A stretch of DNA of 64,000 nt. Origin: Arthrobacter sp. SX1312. Its GTDB lineage: Bacteria; Actinomycetota; Actinomycetes; Actinomycetales; Micrococcaceae. The position numbers and the translations under genes were made by a program. The stretch spans positions 1 through 64,000 of the forward strand of contig NZ_PJIM01000004.1 in the NCBI RefSeq assembly GCF_002929295.1, written 5' to 3'. Below the pieces are notes generated by a model. It was not told the DNA's origin. It ran no database searches and worked only from the letters and a program-made list of their open reading frames with translations. The stretch's first letter is position 1. Every line of letters starts with the position of its first letter. Positions 18,809-27,767 of this stretch are shown here, one piece after another.

Positions 18809-19325
18809 GCCGTGACCTGACCCGCCCACCATTCCGTGATTGCTTCATTAGCGACGGGAGGGGCCTGGCAGGAGCTTCGCCAGCGCCCTTCACCTACTAC
18901 AAGTCCGTTCTGGCTCGTGACGTCTTGTCAAGCACGGGAAGAGGAAGCAGTTCGAGCGGTATGTGAACGTCATCAATCATGAAACGCATGTGCTCGCCAG
19001 TTAATCCCGCTCCATTCTCCCTGCTCCTACTTTTGATTTCGCGCTGCCCAGTTGAGATCTCGGTCGTACGTCGACAACCACCGACGTGGGTCACAGTCCG
19101 GACTCGCGTCCGATGACTGTGACAGGTTGTAGTGGCCCCGTCACACCGGGGCCACTTACCGTTGACACAATCAGTCCGAGTAGGTCACCTCACCGGGCAT
19201 TCTTTCGGCAGTGCGCCCGAGACTAAACCATATAAACGGGAGTGAGTAAAGCGAATACTCCAAAGTTGAACTATAAATACGTATGGATTACTCGAAGTTC
19301 GGCGTCCAACCAATGCACCATTTAT
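18809..19325. other. About 0.5 kb without a gene
   Basis: No supported frame. It includes the hairpin at 19131-19156 and an A/T-richer stretch (19230-19290) just before the end of the leftward MBL gene. Confidence 0.5.
19131..19156. terminator. GC-rich hairpin downstream of the MBL-fold gene
   Basis: Perfect 10-bp stem AGTGGCCCCG / CGGGGCCACT with a 6-base loop. It sits about 170 bp past the stop of the leftward MBL gene and could end that transcript. Confidence 0.6.
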
Positions 19326-20096
19326 CTAGCGAGCCCCTAATGGTCGAGCGTCAAGAACTCGTGGCACCCCCGGGGTGAGCCATTTCAGGCGGTCCGTCAA
19401 ACCTGCGGAGGCAAACGAGGCCGCGATTTCGTCTTCCGTTTCGGTAAAGTGTTCCCATGACGAGAAATGAATGGGCACCACTGTGGAGGTTCCAAGGGAA
19501 ATAGTGAACTTTGCGGCGTTCGCGCTGTCCATGCTAATCATCTGATCCCCGAGTATGGCGAACTTTGCCGCACCGAGATGCAGCACCGCTACGCCGATCG
19601 AGAATTCTTCGCCGATTCGGTCAAGGTCACTTTCGTAGGTGGTGTCTCCGGAAATGTAGAGGGCCGTTTCTTCTCCTGGGACCTGGAGGATGAAACCAAC
19701 CACGTCACCGGCCGGACCATGATGTGCAGGCGTTGCCGTGATAATCACGGATGCTCCTCCCACGGTGAGCGTTCGACTGGCCCAGGGGGCCAGGCCGACT
19801 GCTTGGCCGCCAAGTCGGCCCGCGCCACTCTCGGTGGTAATGACTGGCTTCCCCTCCAGCAGCCTTCTGCCGGCCGCGTCAAGATTGTCTGGATGTTCAT
19901 CGTGGCTGAGCAACACAGCGTCAAATGATGGCAGGTCGCTTGCGGCTATAGCTGGCTCAGTCGTGCTTCGAAGGACCACCGGCCCGGACACATACTCGGC
20001 CGGGGCGGAGTCGAACACTGGATCGGTCAGGAACGTGAGTCCGCCGAATTCGACGAGCATCGTTGCGGTGCCGATATGGGTCAAAGTCGTCTGCAT
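19326..20096 (-). CDS. MBL-fold metal-dependent hydrolase (UlaG-like)
   Basis: 256 residues of the metallo-beta-lactamase fold. Metal-ligand motif SHDEHPDNLD, later HHGP, SGDTTY with the bridging Asp, and IHFSSWEHF near the end. This is the L-ascorbate-6-phosphate lactonase-like branch (beta-lactamase_2). AAGGAAG precedes the ATG. It diverges from a TetR regulator that probably controls it through the site in the 158-bp gap. Natural substrate unknown. Confidence 0.85.
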   Translation of the reverse strand: MQTTLTHIGTATMLVEFGGLTFLTDPVFDSAPAEYVSGPVVLRSTTEPAIAASDLPSFDAVLLSHDEHPDNLDAAGRRLLEGKPVITTESGAGRLGGQAVGLAPWASRTLTVGGASVIITATPAHHGPAGDVVGFILQVPGEETALYISGDTTYESDLDRIGEEFSIGVAVLHLGAAKFAILGDQMISMDSANAAKFTISLGTSTVVPIHFSSWEHFTETEDEIAASFASAGLTDRLKWLTPGVPRVLDARPLGAR

Positions 20097-20201
20097 GGTC
20101 TTCCTTCGAGTGTTGGGTTTTGGCGCGTCGGCCTCTTGCCACTACCGACCAGTCCTTGAACGAGCAGAATTGACAGAGTGGGTGGAGCGCAGAACTAGAT
20201 A

Positions 20202-20215
20202 TACGAACGAACGTA
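20202..20215. promoter_or_regulatory. Candidate TetR operator
   Basis: Palindrome TACG-N6-CGTA within a run of CGAACGAACG in the gap between the divergent MBL and TetR genes, 40 bp before the TetR start. Location and ACGAAC/GTxCGT-like content fit TetR-family sites in Actinobacteria; not proven. Confidence 0.4.
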
Positions 20216-20254
20216 CAGTAAGATGAAGGAGAAGCGCAAGAGGAAAGGATCTAC

Positions 20255-20848
20255 ATGGACGGCAGAGCGGCGAGAGGGCTGAAGTCTAGAAAGGCTGTGC
20301 TGACCGAGGCAGTGAACATGGCGTCAGTCGAAGGGCTTGAGGGTCTTTCGATTGGGAGTCTGGCCTCGCGTGCAACTCTCAGCAAGAGCGGAGTGGCCGT
20401 CTTATTCGGGTCGAAAGAGCAACTCCAGATCGCGACGGTCGATGCCGCGCGAGACATTTTCATCAAGATGGTCATCGCTCCTGCCCTTGAAGCCGCTCCC
20501 GGTCTGGCAAGGCTCCGGGCTCTCCTAGACGCTTGGATTTCCTACAGTCGCGACCGAGTCTTCGTCGGCGGATGCTTCTTCTCGGCCGCCAGCGCGGAAT
20601 GGGATTCAAAATCCGGTCCGGTCAGGGAAGCCGTTGAGCAGGTTGTCCTTGACTGGCACTCGTTGCTCGGCTCACAGATTGAAGCCGCCGTCAATGCGGG
20701 CGAAATCCCTGTCGTCAACGTGGACCAAATGGTATTCGAGACTACGGCGTTCCTCGAGGCAGCTAATGCCCGTTCGCTCCTTACAGGATCAGCCGAATCG
20801 TACATCTCGGCAAAATATGCGCTGACCCGAATCTACGGGGAGTGGTGA
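20255..20848 (+). CDS. TetR/AcrR-family transcriptional regulator
   Basis: 197 residues. The N-terminal HTH is clear: AVNMASVEGLEGLSIGSLASRATLSKSGVAVLFGSKEQLQ, followed by an all-helical ligand domain with the TetR_C-like stretch VGGCFFSAASAEWDSKSGPVRE. A strong ribosome site (GAGGAAAGG) precedes the ATG. It likely represses itself, the divergent MBL-fold gene and perhaps the following membrane protein. Ligand unknown. Confidence 0.88.
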   Translation: MDGRAARGLKSRKAVLTEAVNMASVEGLEGLSIGSLASRATLSKSGVAVLFGSKEQLQIATVDAARDIFIKMVIAPALEAAPGLARLRALLDAWISYSRDRVFVGGCFFSAASAEWDSKSGPVREAVEQVVLDWHSLLGSQIEAAVNAGEIPVVNVDQMVFETTAFLEAANARSLLTGSAESYISAKYALTRIYGEW

Positions 20849-20995
20849 TCAATCCTGCAGACCCTCCAAATTCAGCCTGAGCACCCGAAGCAGCGTGCGC
20901 GCTGGGCATGAGGAGTTAGATTGGCATACCGAGCCTCCGATTCCTGCACCTGGACCGGTGAGATGCCCTCAAATCCGAAACATAAGGAACGCACT

Positions 20996-21685
20996 ATGAC
21001 CATCACAAAGTCCACTCTTACCCGCGGGACCGCGGTTGCTGCCGTCCTCGCAGGTTTTGCCTACATCATTATTCAATTCATTCACCCCGCGGATATCCTC
21101 GCCTCCCTGTCCACCCGACGATGGGTCCTTGTCCACACTCTCAGCTTTGCCGAGGCAGTGCTCGCTCTCATCGGAATCACCGGAATCTATCTCAGGCAAA
21201 TACGACAGTTCGGAATTATTGGCCTCGTCGGGTATCTGATGTTTGGATTCTTCCTCATCCTGCAGGCTTCCTTCACGTTCGCTGAGGCCTTCATCGCACC
21301 GCTCTTTATCGCCGACGCGCCTCAGGTTTCCGTGGACGTCATCGGACTGTTCGGCCGGTATGCGGCGCACACTGATTTAGGCCCCCTCTCGATCCTTCCC
21401 GAGATCGGAGGCTTGCTCTATGTCGTCGGCGCGCTGCTCTTCGGCATTGCAGTAATCCGCGCCCGAGCCCTGTCGCGCGGAGCGGGCATCCTGCTGGTCA
21501 TGGCAGCCGCACTCACGCCCGTCGCTGGGGCGCTGTTGCCTCATACACTCGAACGCCTAGCCGCAATCCCCATGGGCCTCGCGCTGATTTGGCTCGGCTA
21601 CTCTCTCTGGTCCGACCAGCACACGAACACCGTCGCGCTGCAGATACACGCAGACGAGACACCCAACGACTGCGCAGTGGCGTAA
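20996..21685 (+). CDS. Small polytopic membrane protein
   Basis: 229 residues from the ATG at 20996 (AAGGA seven bases upstream) with six hydrophobic segments (for example AVAAVLAGFAYIIIQFI and GLVGYLMFGFFLILQ) and a short hydrophilic tail. No catalytic motif; family not recognised, though such proteins often accompany TetR regulators in Actinobacteria. It lies 147 bp after the TetR gene on the same strand. Confidence 0.72.
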   Translation: MTITKSTLTRGTAVAAVLAGFAYIIIQFIHPADILASLSTRRWVLVHTLSFAEAVLALIGITGIYLRQIRQFGIIGLVGYLMFGFFLILQASFTFAEAFIAPLFIADAPQVSVDVIGLFGRYAAHTDLGPLSILPEIGGLLYVVGALLFGIAVIRARALSRGAGILLVMAAALTPVAGALLPHTLERLAAIPMGLALIWLGYSLWSDQHTNTVALQIHADETPNDCAVA

Positions 21686-21932
21686 ATAGCTACAAAGGGG
21701 CTGTTGAAGATTCGATTCCCCCTAGCCCCGGGAGGAGGGACTGTCCGATGGACAGTGTGTGAGGTGCGGCGGTCTTCATCGGTAAGAGGTTCTCTCGAAC
21801 CGGCGGACGAAGGGGGAAGCGAAGGAGTTAAGGCGGCTTCCACCTACCATCGCGCATGTTCGCCGCAATCGATGCCTGCTCGTGCTCATGCCCAAGGTTG
21901 CAGTGAACGCCACCTCTAGCGGCTCTTCATTT

Positions 21933-23249
21933 CTAAGCGTGGTTTGGTGGTTTCTTCCGGTAGAGCCTGTGGCCTCCTGCGGCGAGCAGGTTCCTGATCC
22001 TGTAGTTTGCGAAGTTGCGGAATCCGCGGGCGATCCTGTGGGTGGTTTCGATGATGCCGTTGACCGCCTCGGTGGGTCCGTTGGAAGCACCTTTGGTGTC
22101 GAAGTAGGCCAAAATCGCGGCCCTCCAAAAGCGTAGGCTCCATCGAGCCTGGCGACTTCGGGGGATGGGGCAGGACGGGAACCCGTCCAAGATCTCTCCG
22201 ACCAGTGCGCGGCCCTTTTCCGTCGTGGCGTGGTAGACGACTCGGAGCTTCTGGTAGCGGTGCCACGCAATGGTGACCTCGTGGTTGGGGTCACCGGGTT
22301 CAAGCTTGTTCTCGAGTCGGGCGACCTGCTTTTCGGTGAGGTGCTCGGCACCCGTCTGCAGGGTCCGCCGGATCCCGTAGAGCGGGTAGCCCTTGCGGCC
22401 CCGGATGTCCTGCTACAGTCACCCTTCGGTGAACCTCGTCGAGCATGGCGGCCCCGAGGCGGACGATGCGGAACGCGTCCACCACGGTGATGGCCTCTGG
22501 GAGTTCGTCACGGATCGCGGTGGCGTAGCCGCGGAACGGATTCAGGTCGCAGTCCTGATCCCGGAGGCGAACGCGGGGCCGCGTTCCTTGAGCCAGCTGG
22601 CGTAGGCTTTCCCGGAACGGCCGGAGACCAGGTCCAGGAGCTTGGCATGAACCTTTCCGTCCTTGTCGAGGGTGTGGTCCACGATGCCGGTGACCATGCC
22701 GGTGCCGGGCAAACCGGTGTGGGTCTAGACATGCTCGTCCACCCCGAGCGCGTCGATACCGGCCAGGCGTTCGGGCCGGGCGAGCCTACGAGTGGCCTCG
22801 GCCTCGACGCCCTTCCACAGGGCCTGCCAGGACACGCCGAGCTGGTGGGCCAGGGCCGAGACGGAGGTGTCGTACCGCTCCAACGCGTCATGGCCCAGCG
22901 AATGGCCCGGTTGGTCAGGACCGCCCGTTTCCCGGCCAGCGCATGTTCCTCGCTGAACACCGTCGTGGAACAGCGTTCGTCCGGGCAGCGCCAAAGTCGT
23001 TTGGCCCAGATGAGCCGAACGGGCCGGCTGAAACACGGGATGTCCCGCAGCGGGGGTCTGTCGGCGCCCGTGGCCGATCACAACGACTCCGCAGGCCCGG
23101 CAGCTCACCAAGGTCTGGTCGGTTTCGACATGGACGACCGGACCGGAAACGGCCTCGGTGACGGAGGTGATGTGCACGCCGGGGACGTCCAGCAGGGCAT
23201 CCGCCCGGTCGCACCACCGCCCGCCGGAGTAAAAAGTAAAGTTGGACAC
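21933..23249 (-). pseudogene. ISL3-family transposase, frameshifted
   Basis: N-terminal part (from 23249): ADALLDVPGVHITSVTEAV, SCRACGVVVIGHGRR (zinc-binding region), then SEEHALAGKRAVLTNRAIRW in another frame and GVSWQALWKGVEAEA (HTH). An in-frame stop follows GIDALGVDEHV. The catalytic core continues in other frames (DKDGKVHAKLLDLVSGR, VVDAFRIVRLGAAML) and the C terminus is intact (NGPTEAVNGIIETTHRIARG, FRNFANYRIRNLL). At least three frameshifts and one stop show it is dead. Its 3' end lies in the left inverted repeat of the transposon. Confidence 0.85.
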
Positions 23250-23285
23250 GTCAGGGTGCGTCTTTGGGGTGCCCGGCAGGGCTGG

Positions 23286-23984
23286 TTAGCGCGTCCGCAG
23301 GGGCACGCCTTGGCGGCCGTCGGTGTCGAAGTTGGCCGGGTCGAGCCACTTCTCGAACGCATCGCGCATGGGAGGCCAGTCGTGGTCGGTGAGGGCGAAC
23401 CAAGCGGTGTCGCGGTTGCGTCCCTTGTAGATAACAGCTTGTCGAAACGTGCCTTCGTAGGTGAAGCCGAGACGCTCGGCGGCCTTGCGGGAGGGTGCGT
23501 TGAGGCTGTCGCATTTCCACTCGTACCGGCGGTATCCGAGATCGTCGAAGACGTGTCCCATGAGCAGGAACTGCGCTTCGGTGGAGATCGGGGTGCGCTG
23601 GAGGGCGCGGGAGAAGACGACGTACCCGACCTCGATGACCCCGTTGGCAGGGTTGTGCCGCATCAGCGAGAGCGTACCGAGTGCACGGCCGGTGGCGTTG
23701 TCGACGACGGCGTAGTGCCGGGGGTCATCGCTCTTCGCTGCGGCGATCGCCCAGTTGCGGTAGGACCCCGGCGTTGGGAACGGGCCGGACGGCAGGTAAG
23801 TCCAGTCTCGGGCGTCGGACGCATCCGCATAAGCGGCATAGAGGCTGTCGGCGTGCCGGTCGGGGTCGAAAAGTTCGAGCGTGCAGTATCGCCCCGGAAT
23901 CGTCTCAGCATCCGGGAGCCCAGCCGGTTCCCAGCCCGGGACCGGATCGCCGATAGGCTGCCCGTACTCGTTCGCCGATGTCAT
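23286..23984 (-). CDS. GNAT acetyltransferase, RimJ/RimL type
   Basis: 232 residues from the ATG at 23984 (GGAAAGGG just upstream); an in-frame ATG at 24008 would overlap the preceding gene by 4 bases. Features: YCTLELFDPDRHADSLYAAY at the start, EVGYVVFSRALQRTPISTEAQFLLMGHVFDDLGYRRYEWKCD and NAPSRKAAERLGFTYEGTFRQ near the end, the RimL-like acetyl-CoA fold. Probably acetylates an amine substrate (amino acid, polyamine or drug). It forms a leftward operon with the second GNAT, divergent from a MocR regulator, all inside the ISL3 element. Confidence 0.85.
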   Translation of the reverse strand: MTSANEYGQPIGDPVPGWEPAGLPDAETIPGRYCTLELFDPDRHADSLYAAYADASDARDWTYLPSGPFPTPGSYRNWAIAAAKSDDPRHYAVVDNATGRALGTLSLMRHNPANGVIEVGYVVFSRALQRTPISTEAQFLLMGHVFDDLGYRRYEWKCDSLNAPSRKAAERLGFTYEGTFRQAVIYKGRNRDTAWFALTDHDWPPMRDAFEKWLDPANFDTDGRQGVPLRTR

Positions 23985-24004
23985 CGGGGTCCCTTTCCCG
24001 CGGC

Positions 24005-24469
24005 TCATACGGTGGCCGGTGCGGCGTCGTAGGTGGCCCAGTAAGTGCGGGTCGCGACCTGGTCGTAGAGCGCCTGGGCCTGATGGTTGTCGTCCGCGGT
24101 GATCCACCGCACGACCGAGCGCCCTTCTGATCCCGCGATCCCGGTGAGACGGTGGATCAACGCACGCCCGGCTCCCCTACCTCGGGCTTCGGGTGCGGTG
24201 AAGAGGTCATCGAGCCAGATACCGACAGTGCCAGTGGAAGGACGTGAGAAGCGACGATAATGGCCGATCGCCACGATGCCATCCACGGACTCGGCAACCA
24301 GGGCCTGGCATTCGTGCCCGGGGTCCATGAGCCAGCCCCACACCCGCGAAACGACTTCCTCGGATTCTTCCAGGTGGTAAAAGCCGCGGTAGCCGCGGAA
24401 AAGCTCACGCCACCGAGGCTCGTCGGAGGGAGCAAGTGGACGAACGGAAACGGTCCGGGCATCAGTCAT
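24005..24469 (-). CDS. GNAT acetyltransferase
   Basis: 154 residues from the ATG at 24469 (MTDARTVSVRPLAPSDEPRW). The acetyl-CoA loop motif is ARGRGAGRALI preceded by LDDLFTAPE, and the C-terminal part has DDNHQAQALYDQVA, the usual GNAT motif B. First gene of the leftward operon opposite MocR; an RNA start in the 156-bp gap would read it. Substrate unknown; the YFH-type (RxxWRELFRGYRGFYH) N terminus is common among small-molecule N-acetyltransferases. Confidence 0.85.
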   Translation of the reverse strand: MTDARTVSVRPLAPSDEPRWRELFRGYRGFYHLEESEEVVSRVWGWLMDPGHECQALVAESVDGIVAIGHYRRFSRPSTGTVGIWLDDLFTAPEARGRGAGRALIHRLTGIAGSEGRSVVRWITADDNHQAQALYDQVATRTYWATYDAAPATV

Positions 24470-24625
24470 TGGCGGCGTGGATCTTTCTGAACTCTGGTAC
24501 TGGCAGACGGCGTGGGCAGCGGGTCCCGGGCGGCATAGTGCTGCCGCCCTTTCACGGTACGAACCTTTCCGGTTCGGCCGCAAAGCCAGAAAAGAACCAA
24601 GACGTTAGACCAATAAGATGAATAC

Positions 24626-26074
24626 ATGCGCCATGCGTTTCCGCTGAACCTCGTGCTCCAGACCGAGCGGCCTCCTGGGCACACCGCGCGCGAGCATCTG
24701 ACCGGGCAGTTGCGTGCGGCACTGCTATCGGGGCAGGTGGCCGCACGCGATCCGCTGCCTTCAACCCGGGCTCTCGCAGCGGCGATGGGGGTCTCACGCG
24801 GCACTGTCGTCTCGGTTTATGAGGACCTGGCCGGCGAAGGGTACGTCGTCAGCGTGCCAGGTTCGGGCACCTTCGTCGCAGACGACCTCCCCGTCACCGC
24901 AGCGCAGTCCGCTCCTGTTCAGCCGAAGCCGGCACCGAGGGATCACGGTGTTTCCCCACCTAACCGCGCTTCCGAAGTGATCAATCTATCGCCAGGGAGC
25001 CCGTCGACCGGCTTTCATGCGAAGCGCGATTGGGTGGCGGCCTGGCGCAATGCGGTGAAACGTGGTCTGCCCTCCCTTCTGCCGCCGCCTGCCGGTGACG
25101 AGGGTCTGCGTTCGCTGATCGCCGACCATCTGTGCTCCGCCCGAGGCGTGCAGTGCAGTGCCGATGAGATTGTAGTGACCGCAGGCACGAGCGACGGACT
25201 CGGACTGCTGCTTCACGGGCTGCGCGCGGAAGGTCCGGCAGGTGCGCGTATCGCAACCGAGAACCCCGGCTATCCCACGGCGCGAAAGGTGATTACCCAC
25301 CTCGGAGCAACCCCGGTCCCGATCCCGGTCAGAGACGGCGGTATGGACCCGGATGCACTCGCGCGGGAACCAGGACCGTTCGCCGCAGTGCTGCTTACAC
25401 CCAGCCATCAGTACCCTCTTGGCGGTAGACTACCGGTCGCGGCACGCCTGGCAATGCTCGCCTGGGCGAACGACACCGGCGCAATCATCATCGAGGACGA
25501 CTACGACAGCGAGTTCCGGCACGGCGCACCATCACTGCCCGCCATCGCCTCTCTCGACACCGGGCACCAGGTCGCACTGATCGGCAGCTACTCCAAGACA
25601 CTCACCCCCTGGCTGCGCTGCGGCTACCTCGTCATCCAGGACCACGATCTACGCGCCAGGGTCCTCGATGTCCGCGAAACCCTTGGGCAGCCCGTGTCCG
25701 GTATCGTCCAAACGGCCCTCGCAGAGTTCTTGCGCAACGGCGGTCTACGTCGTCATCTGGTCCGGGTCGGGCGGGAGTACGCACACCGGCGTTCCCTCGT
25801 CATCGCCGGTACCGCCAACCTCGCCCCGCACATCCGACTGGACGCGATCGAGGGCGGCCTGCACGCCGCCTTCTCCTGGGAAGACGGGACACCAGCCGAA
25901 CACATCGTCACACGCCTATCGAAGCGGGGCATCCGGGTCGCCCCACTCGGGACTTACTACCACGCCGAGACCTATCCTCAACGACAGGGCATCGTGGTCG
26001 GCTACGGCGCTCCGACCGACCTGCAGCTGCGGCTCGCCCTGCAGGAGATCGCCACTGTACTCAACACCAGTTAG
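24626..26074 (+). CDS. MocR/PdxR-type regulator (GntR HTH fused to aminotransferase domain)
   Basis: 482 residues. Winged-helix GntR domain at about 20-85 (LPSTRALAAAMGVSRGTVVSVYEDLAGEGYV, then GSGTFVADD), a linker, then a fold-type I aminotransferase domain with GTSDGLGLLLHGL, the DDYDSEFR strand and the PLP lysine Lys324 in GSYSKTLTPWLRCGYLV. MocR proteins sense PLP or a substrate and control a neighbouring gene. It diverges from the two GNAT genes, its likely targets, and travels with them within the ISL3 transposon. Confidence 0.9.
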   Translation: MRHAFPLNLVLQTERPPGHTAREHLTGQLRAALLSGQVAARDPLPSTRALAAAMGVSRGTVVSVYEDLAGEGYVVSVPGSGTFVADDLPVTAAQSAPVQPKPAPRDHGVSPPNRASEVINLSPGSPSTGFHAKRDWVAAWRNAVKRGLPSLLPPPAGDEGLRSLIADHLCSARGVQCSADEIVVTAGTSDGLGLLLHGLRAEGPAGARIATENPGYPTARKVITHLGATPVPIPVRDGGMDPDALAREPGPFAAVLLTPSHQYPLGGRLPVAARLAMLAWANDTGAIIIEDDYDSEFRHGAPSLPAIASLDTGHQVALIGSYSKTLTPWLRCGYLVIQDHDLRARVLDVRETLGQPVSGIVQTALAEFLRNGGLRRHLVRVGREYAHRRSLVIAGTANLAPHIRLDAIEGGLHAAFSWEDGTPAEHIVTRLSKRGIRVAPLGTYYHAETYPQRQGIVVGYGAPTDLQLRLALQEIATVLNTS

Positions 26075-26157
26075 CGATCCAGCGCCGCTGGCGCGCCGAA
26101 AGGCCCCGAAGAGCAAAAAATCAGCACCCTAACCACGCTTAGAGACGAAGGGCCCCT

Positions 26158-26339
26158 TTAGCAGCCTCCTACAGATTCTTCGTCAGCCGGTTCAACAAGC
26201 TGCCCGGGCCCACCAGGCTCGTCCCCCTCCCTCCTGGCCTGAGTAAGCAACCGCTCGGCAAGGTCCTGTGGTGTCTGCCGTCCGACCGTAATCCCCTCCT
26301 GAAGCAGCTTCGTTGCGTCGCGAGTTCTAGCGGCATCTT
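26158..26339 (-). pseudogene. Remnant of an unidentified gene at the transposon insertion site
   Basis: A frame that looks coding (TRDATKLLQEGITVGRQ, DLAERLLTQARREGDEP) ends with a stop in the right-hand target duplication. It has no start of its own and joins, out of frame, the 3' end of the leftward MocR gene. It may be the tail of a gene deleted before or during insertion of the ISL3 element. Family not recognised. Confidence 0.35.
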
Positions 26340-26340
26340 C

Positions 26341-27753
26341 CTAACCGCCGGTTCCATCCAGGGCTCGGCCGATGATGCGTGCGGCTTCCGGGTATGCGCC
26401 AGGGTTGGGACCGGAGTAGTTGAGGCGAACAAAAGGACCAGTGGGTTCGGCGGGGAACCATTCCGTGCCAGGTGCGACGAGGACGTTCTGTGCTTCGCAT
26501 TCTCGAATAAAGGCGGAAAGGTCGGTCCTGTCGGGCAGTCTCAGCCAAAGGTTTAGTCCACCGGGAGGGGTCGCGGTGAGGTGCGCGAGCGGAGCGTGCT
26601 GAGCGAGACTGTCGATGAGTAGGTCGCGGCGGGATAGTAATTGTTGGCGAAGCCCGCGAAGGTGGGTTAGCCAACCGGGTTGAGTGACAACGTCGAGGGC
26701 TGCGGCCTGGAGGATTCCGCTGACGTACATGGACGCTGCTGCCCGGTCAGCAACAATCCGGTCTCGTGCGGGTCCGCGGGCGATGATCGCGGCGACCCTT
26801 AGCGCCGGAGACACGCTCTTGGTGAGTGAGCGGATGTAGACGACGTGTCCGTTGTCGTCCTGGGCTGCTATCGGGGAGGGGTTGGTGCTGATGCCGAAGT
26901 CATGTGCCCAGTCGTCTTCGATAAGGAAAGCCCCATATGTTCTGATGACGTCGAGTATTTGGTGTCCGGTAGTTGCTGACCATTGGGTTCCGGTGGGGTT
27001 CGCGTAGTTCGGCTGGGCGTAGAACGCTCGAGCGCCAGTTTCCTCAAACGCTCGTGCGACGTCCTCCGGGTCAGGGCCCGCGGGGCCGGACGCGATAGGG
27101 ACGAGGCGGACACCGGCTTGTGCTGCGGCAAGGATTGCACCCCAGTAGGAGGGAGATTCGATGAGTAACGGGCGGCCGTCGGTGACCAGGGCGCGGAAAA
27201 TGGAGCTAAGCCCGCTTTGACTTCCGGGGAGCACAATCACATCACTGGTTTGGGGCCTGGCGACGCCGGCTGGGGTAGCGGCCGCCAGTTCAGCGGCGAA
27301 CCATGACTGAAGCTCCGGCACCCCCGTTATGGGAGAGCGTGTAAGGGCGGCGTCGCTGCGACCCACTCGAGCGAGGGCGGCGCGGACCAGGCGTTCGGGC
27401 AGAAGCTCCCGGTCGGGGTACCCACTGTGCAAAGTGATCGTATCGACGGGAGCGACACGCATAGCCGCCGGCGCAGGAGACAGGCGGTTGCGCGGGGACC
27501 CCAGCGCCCCGGTCTGCCACCCGAAGTCGGAAAGTTTCGCAGTGCGAACCGCACGGACGAAAGTCCCGACCCCTGGCCTGCTTTCAATCAGTCCCTGACC
27601 GGTCAGAGTGCGTAATGCCTTCTGCACAGTGACGGGACTGGCCTCATGACGGGCTACCAACGAGCGAGTTGATGGAAGCTTCGCACCAGCAGGGGCCGCC
27701 GCGATCCACTTCTGCAGAGCTACCACGATCCTGTTACTGCTATCGTTGGTCAT
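26341..27753 (-). CDS. MocR-type regulator (GntR HTH fused to aminotransferase domain)
   Basis: 470 residues. N-terminal GntR winged helix (LPSTRSLVARHEASPVTVQKALRTL, PGVGTFV), then an aminotransferase class I domain with YANPTGTQWS, the cofactor strand IEDDWAHDF and PLP lysine Lys312 in YIRSLTKSVSP. It is divergent from an EamA transporter, a frequent arrangement for MocR regulators of exporters, and probably activates or represses it. Its ATG (27751-27753 on the complement) overlaps the transporter ATG by two bases. Confidence 0.9.
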   Translation of the reverse strand: MTNDSSNRIVVALQKWIAAAPAGAKLPSTRSLVARHEASPVTVQKALRTLTGQGLIESRPGVGTFVRAVRTAKLSDFGWQTGALGSPRNRLSPAPAAMRVAPVDTITLHSGYPDRELLPERLVRAALARVGRSDAALTRSPITGVPELQSWFAAELAAATPAGVARPQTSDVIVLPGSQSGLSSIFRALVTDGRPLLIESPSYWGAILAAAQAGVRLVPIASGPAGPDPEDVARAFEETGARAFYAQPNYANPTGTQWSATTGHQILDVIRTYGAFLIEDDWAHDFGISTNPSPIAAQDDNGHVVYIRSLTKSVSPALRVAAIIARGPARDRIVADRAAASMYVSGILQAAALDVVTQPGWLTHLRGLRQQLLSRRDLLIDSLAQHAPLAHLTATPPGGLNLWLRLPDRTDLSAFIRECEAQNVLVAPGTEWFPAEPTGPFVRLNYSGPNPGAYPEAARIIGRALDGTGG

Positions 27754-27767
27754 GAACCGACATAATA
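27741..27767. promoter_or_regulatory. Back-to-back promoters implying leaderless transcripts
   Basis: The start codons of the divergent MocR and EamA genes overlap in the tetramer CATG at 27751-27754. On the plus strand TATCGT (27741-27746) lies 5 bases before the EamA ATG; on the minus strand TATTAT (27762-27767) lies 8 bases before the MocR ATG. Both are placed where a -10 box would set transcription to begin at or beside the start codon. No Shine-Dalgarno is present for either gene. Confidence 0.5.

Larger units (their letters stand above)
21921..26154. mobile_element. ISL3-type transposon with passenger genes (two GNATs and a MocR regulator)
   Basis: The ends are inverted repeats: 21921-21947 (GGCTCTTCATTTCTAAGCGT...) and the reverse complement of 26128-26154 (GGCCCTTCGTCTCTAAGCGT...), matching at about 23 of 27 positions. 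The eight bases outside each end are CCTCTAGC (21913-21920) and CCTTTAGC (26155-26162), a near-perfect 8-bp target duplication, the size made by ISL3 transposases. The transposase stop codon lies inside the left end, as is usual for the family. Between the ends are the decayed ISL3 transposase, two acetyltransferases and a MocR regulator. The broken transposase makes it immobile unless helped in trans. Confidence 0.78.

Noticed and set aside
22647-24032. 461-codon open frame on the plus strand across the transposase and GNAT genes
   Set aside because: It runs antisense to recognisable transposase and acetyltransferase sequence, spans their boundary and has no motif.
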